10,736 nucleotides of DNA from Triangularia verruculosa (Eukaryota > Ascomycota > Sordariomycetes > Sordariales > Podosporaceae). The position numbers and the translations under genes were made by a program. The stretch covers positions 1 through 10,736 of the forward strand of contig MU864153.1 of the NCBI GenBank assembly GCA_033296885.1, written 5' to 3'. The notes under the pieces were generated by a model. The model did not search any database, was not told where the DNA came from, and saw only the letters and a list, made by a program, of their open reading frames with translations. This document shows, in pieces, positions 7,290 through 10,736 of this stretch. Position 1 is the first letter of the stretch. Every line of letters starts with the position of its first letter.

Positions 7290-7308
7290 CGGCCCCCGCG
7301 AAGGGCCG
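7290..7308 (-). other. GC-rich hairpin at the gag/pol frame change
   Basis: Arms CGGCCC (7290-7295) and GGGCCG (7303-7308) around a 7-nt loop. It falls where the readable frame switches from gag to pol, so it could have stimulated ribosomal frameshifting. No convincing slippery heptamer was found upstream in the gag frame. Confidence 0.3.
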
Positions 7309-7784
7309 TAAGTCGTTTCCTAAGCGTTATTATACCTTAAAAGCGTCCTTTTACTTCGAGTTAACTAGTAACGCGAATTCGGTTAACTATTGTTTCTGGG
7401 CCTCTTTTTATCTTCCGTCTCTAATACCTTGTCGAGTCCTCCTTCTATTACGTATCCTTCGTTCCTCGGCCCCGGCCTCGGCCTTAGTTTTGTGGTACTG
7501 CCTGGCCTTTGTTCGTAGGTGAAAGGCGTAATCCGGACTTTTATATTACATTAATCCGAATTCTTTTTCGTCGGCGGTATTCTCTCCCTAGTCTATTACT
7601 TACTCGAGGCAGCATCTCGTATACCTAGGTGTAAATTATATAACCTAGAGTCCCTCCTCTAGTCCTATTAGGTCTCCTTACTTCTATAGGAAATAGTCGT
7701 TTAATTCCTCCTATTATCGACTTCTCCTGGTTATAGTTTTCGTAACCGGTCTGGGATTTCTATTCTTTCCTACCTGCCGTACTG

Positions 7785-7923
7785 GCTAATGTCCTTAGAG
7801 AGCCTTGCTTTGGTGGTGCTCTCCACAACCGTGTGTAATACACTGAAACTAAGGCATCCTCCTATGCTCTAGGTATCTGGGATATAATTGTGCCGTATCT
7901 CCTTCGCATAGCTTATACCACTG
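7785..7923 (-). other. Cys/His-rich module in the gag extension, in a RIP-poor island
   Basis: In the gag frame the motifs WYKLCEGD, PRYLEHRRMP, FQCITHGCGEHHQSKA and GHWPV are readable with few stops. Several Cys and His survive, unlike everywhere else in gag. The plus-strand interval 7801-7920 holds 17 CpA/TpG against 12 TpA by hand count. It may be a second zinc-binding domain; I do not recognise the family. Confidence 0.5.
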
Positions 7924-9300
7924 GTACTAAGGTACTTATTTAGGCTTTTACGTAAGCCTTATATTAGCGATCTTCTTATTTTCTTAGAACTTTTCTTAAC
8001 TTTTAAATATAAGCTTACTTATTCCGTAAGTCCGTTATAATATTATATTGTAATACTGCTTATACTTAGTCTCTAATATAACCTACTGCGTGGATCCGTT
8101 AAGTAGTACCGGGTTTGAGTGCTTAATCTCCTCCGTAATTATCTCCTGTAGTTTCCGGAATTGTGTGTTTATCTTTTAATATTTATCCTTAAACCGTTTT
8201 AGATTTTCCGTAAATTCCTAGAATTAGTGCCCTACCGGCCGTCTTTCTTCGAGCTAGTAGTCTTCCTTTTTACGCTTAACTACTGCGATCTCGATAACCC
8301 TTGCGCCTCCTAATATAGTAGTTACTACGACCTCCTTCTTTTACTTAAGTTACCTAAGTACTTAATAATCTTTCTTAAAGTAACCTATCTTCTTATAATT
8401 AAAGTACTTAAGGTTACCTTTACCTTGGCCCTGGCTTTAAGGTACTTGCCGTTAAACTACGTCGACTTTTATAGGCCTTACGTAGGTAGTTCCGGAGTAA
8501 CTAGTACTAAGGTATTATTGTTTCTTCTTATCGTTTGGACGGTAAGTGCCCTATAATCCCCGGATACCCTTCTTCTCTTTACGGCGCTAGAATTATCGAT
8601 CGTCGATATATATAGCTATAGTAATATATTTATTTATAATATCGGATCTCTCCTCTTTATATAACTCGTCCTTTACTTCTTCCTTAAGGCTATTATAGAA
8701 TAACTATATTAGCCCCTTATCGTTAATCTCGCTACATAAGTTATCGGTTTTAAATAGAGCAGCGTAATCGGCTACTAAGCGAGTTTACCGTAATCCTACG
8801 AGTCGCTCTTAGGTACGCCGTGCCTCGTCGTATTCCCTAAATATTTCTTTAATCTTAGTTTCGAATCTTTAATAACTGCGAAAATACTCGACCGTAATAT
8901 CTTTATAATTATCGGCCTTTGTTTCGTAATAATCGTTTATAACCGGTTCGAACTATACTAATATTTTATCTTTAAGCCTAGATACGGCGAATAGTATCTT
9001 AGACTCCTCCGTAGGGAATATATCCGGGTAATGCCGAAAATAAGTCTTAAGTTAGATTAGGAACCCTTTAAACTCTCCTTTCCCTTTACTATAATACTCC
9101 GGTGCCGGGAACTTAGTTACGTACTTCTTTCCTCCGCTAACGGCGAGGATCTGGTCCTCGGTTTGCTAAGCTCTCTCCTCGAGCTCCTTAATACGTACGA
9201 GAAGCTGGTCGAGAGTACTGAGTTCCGGCGTAGCGGCCTGTTTATCGGTGGACGTAGTAACGGAAATGCCGCCTATACGAACGTTCTCTTAGTCGGCTAT

Positions 9301-9358
9301 AGTAGTAGTAAAGTAACCTTTAATTTATCCGTGATAGAGTTAAAGTAAGTATATAACG
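9301..9358 (-). other. Leader of element X between 5' LTR and gag
   Basis: 58 bp where the primer-binding site should lie. Immediately after the LTR the element-sense sequence begins CGTTATATACTTAC, which has no TGG start typical of tRNA-primed elements. Either mutation has erased it or priming is by another route such as self-priming; the sequence does not decide. Confidence 0.5.
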
Positions 9359-9513
9359 TGTAACGAACCCCTATCTAGAACCTCTGAAAGGGATATTAGT
9401 TGAAGGTATTTCTAAATAATCCTGGTTCGGTACAATTAAATAATGTATAATAATGGCTTATTTTAATCATAATAGCTAAGATACTAACGATTGTAATTTA
9501 TATTATATACTGC

Positions 9514-9540
9514 GGAATTATCTACTAGCTATCTAATTCC
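9514..9540. other. Conserved hairpin downstream of the TATA box, LTR3
   Basis: Arms GGAATTA (9514-9520) and TAATTCC (9534-9540): relative to LTR2 one pair has changed on both arms and pairing is kept. Confidence 0.6.
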
Positions 9541-9542
9541 TT

Positions 9543-9552
9543 TATATATATA
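9543..9552 (-). promoter_or_regulatory. TATA box of LTR3
   Basis: TATATATATA at the position of the other LTR TATA boxes. In element sense this is the promoter copy that would have driven gag-pol. Confidence 0.55.
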
Positions 9553-9559
9553 GACCTTA

Positions 9560-9791
9560 GGACTATGGACCGTTAACCTTTAGACGGTCCTCGGTCCTTA
9601 TCTTATTGGCTTCTCCTGGACCGTAGACCGTTAACTTCCAGACGGTCCTCGGTCCTCACCTGATTGGCTCTTTCTGGACCGTGGACCGTGAGCTCCGCCG
9701 CGGTCCCCGGTCCAGCTCCCATTAGTTCCTTCTGGACTGTGGCCCGTGAGCCTTGCCCCAGTCCCCGGTCTAGCCTTTATTGGTTCGCCTA
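9560..9791 (-). repeat. Four 58-bp tandem hairpin units in U3 of LTR3
   Basis: Units start at 9560, 9618, 9676 and 9734, the same 58-bp period and offset as in LTR2. The ATTGG after the first, second and fourth units is intact here; the one after the third reads ATTAG. Confidence 0.85.
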
Positions 9792-9820
9792 TTCCCCCAC
9801 CTTATGCCAAAACCGTGACA

Positions 9821-10147
9821 CTCTTTCTAAATATAACGGGCATTTATAGTAGTAGCCTCCGTTTACTTTTTAGTAAACTCGAGCTCCGCCTTTATAGCGT
9901 TATATTAAGAGATAATATAGGATAATTAGCAAGGAGTTATTTTAAGAACGTCGTAAGGCGAGAGAACTCGACGGATATACTTAAGGTAACGGGAGGACTC
10001 GGAGGGCGATATAATATAGGGAAGATTGCGAATAGAACAAGTAGAATAAGGGGTTAGTATAGCGAAAGAACGACGTAGTATTTTCGTTGTAAGATCGATA
10101 CGAATTAACGTTATCGAACGCTTAGGTTTACTTACGCGGTTAAATAT
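9821..10147 (-). pseudogene. Truncated antisense accessory gene of Z: six-Cys cluster and start of coiled coil
   Basis: 109 codons in one minus-strand frame from ATA 10145-10147 (a mutated ATG) to the break at 9821. It opens with FNRV as in Y. Cluster positions 34, 37, 44, 54, 57 and 65 give CX2CX6CX9CX2CX7C, with Cys kept only at 37 and Tyr at the other five; the motif SESSRYLKYIRRV parallels X. A Lys/Glu-rich coiled coil then begins and is cut by the X LTR. Stops are consistent with Gln. Third, divergent member of the family, supporting a real gene rather than chance open frame. Confidence 0.7.
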
Positions 10148-10218
10148 CGTAACGGTAAAAAGATAAAGAGGAGGATTTATATTAGGAAAGGATAGTTATT
10201 GGTAAAAGGTTTTAAATA

Positions 10219-10239
10219 AAGTCGCCGGGACGTCGACTT
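10219..10239. other. Hairpin beside the polypurine tract, element Z
   Basis: Arms AAGTCG (10219-10224) and CGACTT (10234-10239), at the same place as the unrelated-sequence hairpin of Y. Confidence 0.5.
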
Positions 10240-10250
10240 AGGAGGGGGAG
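10240..10250 (+). promoter_or_regulatory. Polypurine tract of element Z
   Basis: AGGAGGGGGAG followed by TATCG and then the LTR start TGTTACA; same layout as in X and Y. Confidence 0.7.
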
Positions 10251-10382
10251 TATCGTGTTACAAATATAATGTGGATACCCGAGGAGAACAACTAATAGGA
10301 AAGAAGAAGTACGGTAGCTAATCAAAGGAAAGGAGGATAAACTAATAGGAAGAGGATTATCCGGGATATAAGGAATTATAAA

Positions 10383-10400
10383 TGATTCCTAGGAATCATT
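10383..10400. other. Palindrome in U3 of LTR4
   Basis: ATGATTCCTAGGAATCAT is a perfect 18-bp palindrome, and GGAATCA recurs nearby at 10411-10417. It occupies the place where LTR1 and LTR2/3 carry their own, different palindromic modules. Confidence 0.55.
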
Positions 10401-10464
10401 ATAATCCTCGGGAATCAGCTATAATTCTCGAAGGATAGAATAATCCGGGTCTTAGTAATAGGTC

Positions 10465-10472
10465 TATATATA
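10465..10472 (+). promoter_or_regulatory. TATA box of LTR4
   Basis: TATATATA in the shared GGTC...CGGAGGAACT context, directly followed by the conserved hairpin. Confidence 0.55.
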
Positions 10473-10476
10473 CGGA

Positions 10477-10503
10477 GGAACTAGATAGCTTATAGATAGT
10501 TCC
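10477..10503. other. Conserved hairpin downstream of the TATA box, LTR4
   Basis: Arms GGAACTA (10477-10483) and TAGTTCC (10497-10503) with a 13-nt loop, retained although the rest of this LTR has diverged. Confidence 0.6.
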
Positions 10504-10648
10504 GCAGTATACAATTATAGCTTATATTCACGGGATCTTATATTTACATTGAGACATCTTATTATACACTATTTAGCTACACCGAACCAATTATCAGAAG
10601 TTGCCTTCAACCGAGTATCCCTTTCAGAGGTTCTGTACAGGTGTTAAA

Positions 10649-10736
10649 AGGTATGAGCCGCATATAGGCCTAAGGGCCCTATAGCGGTAGGTACTTACAG
10701 TACTCTTCTAGTGCAGCGGAATTAACACACACGATA
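10649..10736. other. Right flank without RIP signature, no gene recognised
   Basis: Normal CpA/TpG content returns (for example CACACACG at the end). I see no coding or RNA feature and no 5-bp repeat of the left flank placed as a target-site duplication. Confidence 0.45.

Larger units (their letters stand above)
3698..7330 (-). pseudogene. pol of element X (protease, RT, RNase H, integrase, chromodomain), RIP-inactivated
   Basis: All pol domains lie in one minus-strand frame with no net frameshift, checked at the protease, RT, RNase H, integrase and chromodomain motifs. Many TAG/TAA stops occur at expected Trp and Gln positions. Pol is in a different frame from gag (a -1 relation), so the ancestor probably used frameshifting or a similar device in the 7200-7330 region; the true start of pol is not fixed. 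The upstream edge contains a basic stretch (RDHKRYR, HRKKKV). The end is taken at TAA 3698-3700 after the chromodomain; another TAA lies at 3644-3646. Loss of catalytic and zinc-binding residues makes the encoded polyprotein non-functional. Confidence 0.9.
7250..9300 (-). pseudogene. gag of element X, RIP-inactivated, with a long Cys/His-containing C-terminal extension
   Basis: A single minus-strand frame runs from ATA 9298-9300 (probably a mutated ATG, context ATA GCC GAC) for nearly 680 codons with many TAG/TAA stops. A short coiled coil (LDQLLVRIKELEERA) is followed by a capsid domain of the retrotransposon gag type: FPAPEYYSKGKGEFKGF, YFRHYPDIFPTEESK, LKEEVKDELY and IAIYIDDR (about 9115-8600). 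The CCHC nucleocapsid knuckle at 8406-8365 has the exact CX2CX4HX4C spacing, but all four ligands are Tyr. About 640 nt downstream of the capsid a Lys/Glu-rich helix leads to a second Cys/His-rich stretch (7923-7785), then an Arg-rich tail. The frame changes to pol near 7250-7330. The extension makes this Gag longer than usual. Confidence 0.85.
2328..9820 (-). mobile_element. Element X: full-length Ty3/Gypsy chromovirus, RIP-inactivated
   Basis: A structurally complete minus-strand element of 7493 bp: 5' LTR 9820-9359, leader, gag, pol in the order PR-RT-RH-IN-chromodomain (Ty3/Gypsy order), tRNA-like sequence, antisense gene, polypurine tract, 3' LTR 2789-2328. The two LTRs are both 462 bp and differ almost only by transitions, so they belong to one insertion. 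No target-site duplication is visible: the flanks are cgttc (2323-2327) and ctctt (9821-9825). The left flank is Y pol and the right flank is the antisense gene of Z, so at least one side has been rearranged since insertion. Confidence 0.93.
9359..9820 (-). repeat. 5' LTR of element X (LTR3, 462 bp)
   Basis: Plus-strand ends TGTAACG and CGTGACA, the best-preserved inverted terminal repeat in the window. It matches LTR2 throughout. No polypurine tract lies outside it (the next bases are ctcttt), as expected for the outer edge of the 5' LTR. Confidence 0.95.
9821..10648 (+). mobile_element. Element Z: 3' remnant of a related plus-strand Ty3/Gypsy element
   Basis: Only the end of the element remains: a truncated antisense gene (10147 to 9821), hairpin (10219-10239), polypurine tract (10240-10250) and 3' LTR (10256-10648). 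The order and strand relations are those of X and Y but inverted, so pol of Z would have been on the plus strand. The left edge is cut exactly at the outer end of the 5' LTR of X. Sequence is clearly more distant from X and Y than these are from each other. Confidence 0.8.
10256..10648 (+). repeat. 3' LTR of element Z (LTR4, about 393 bp)
   Basis: Starts TGTTACA. The right end is set by homology with the other LTRs at TGTTAAA (10642-10648); a TGTACA at 10634-10639 is an alternative end. It shares with them the TATA block, the hairpin arms and the block containing the reverse complement of AACCTCTGAAAGGG. It lacks the 58-bp units but has an inverted repeat around 10384-10400 (ATGATTCCTAGGAATCAT). 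Confidence 0.75.

Noticed and set aside
9163..9348. 61-codon open frame on the plus strand
   Set aside because: Opposite the N-terminal part of gag, whose minus-strand frame carries clear capsid motifs.
9340..9358. tRNA primer-binding site next to the 5' LTR
   Set aside because: No TGG start and no convincing complement to a tRNA 3' end; mutation makes the call unsafe.
9664..9849. 61-codon open frame on the plus strand
   Set aside because: Falls in the 58-bp repeat part of LTR3 and runs across the LTR edge; the repeats make chance open frames likely.

Overview
The window looks like a piece of a filamentous ascomycete (Pezizomycotina-type) genome, made almost entirely of decayed LTR retrotransposons. 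Two things support this. The elements are Ty3/Gypsy chromoviruses (Metaviridae-type transposons with an integrase C-terminal chromodomain). They also carry the mark of repeat-induced point mutation (RIP): CpA/TpG is almost absent, TpA is very common, and CpG is retained. In 1681-1800 I count 20 TpA against one CpA and one TpG. No gene in the window is intact. Every coding region is a pseudogene, and its stops fall where Trp or Gln would be expected.

Layout. 1-232 is a flank without RIP. 233-2327 is element Y (minus strand): 3' LTR (233-679), an antisense accessory pseudogene (784-1416, +), a degenerate tRNA-like cloverleaf (1459-1529, +) and the 3' end of pol (1563-2327, -), which starts exactly at the integrase catalytic Glu codon. 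2328-9820 is element X (minus strand), structurally complete: two 462-bp LTRs (9359-9820 is the 5' LTR, 2328-2789 the 3' LTR), gag (about 9300 to 7250), pol (about 7330 to 3698; protease, RT, RNase H, integrase, chromodomain), a second tRNA-like cloverleaf (3576-3646) and a second antisense pseudogene (2885-3533). 9821-10648 is the 3' end of a third, more distant relative, Z, on the plus strand: a truncated antisense pseudogene (10147 to 9821, -), polypurine tract and 3' LTR (10256-10648). 10649-10736 is another flank without RIP.

How the parts worked together. In a live ancestor, the LTR promoter (CCAAT-bearing hairpin repeats followed by a TATA box) would drive a gag-pol transcript. Gag forms the particle, Pol copies and integrates the element, and the chromodomain would steer integration toward marked chromatin. 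Facing pol from the other LTR is a second gene on the opposite strand. It encodes a small protein with a six-cysteine cluster, then a coiled coil, then a Pro/Gly/Trp-containing tail. All three elements carry a divergent version. Between these converging genes, X and Y both hold a 71-nt sequence that folds as a complete tRNA cloverleaf. The antisense zinc-cluster gene and the embedded tRNA-like sequence are the most unusual content of the window.
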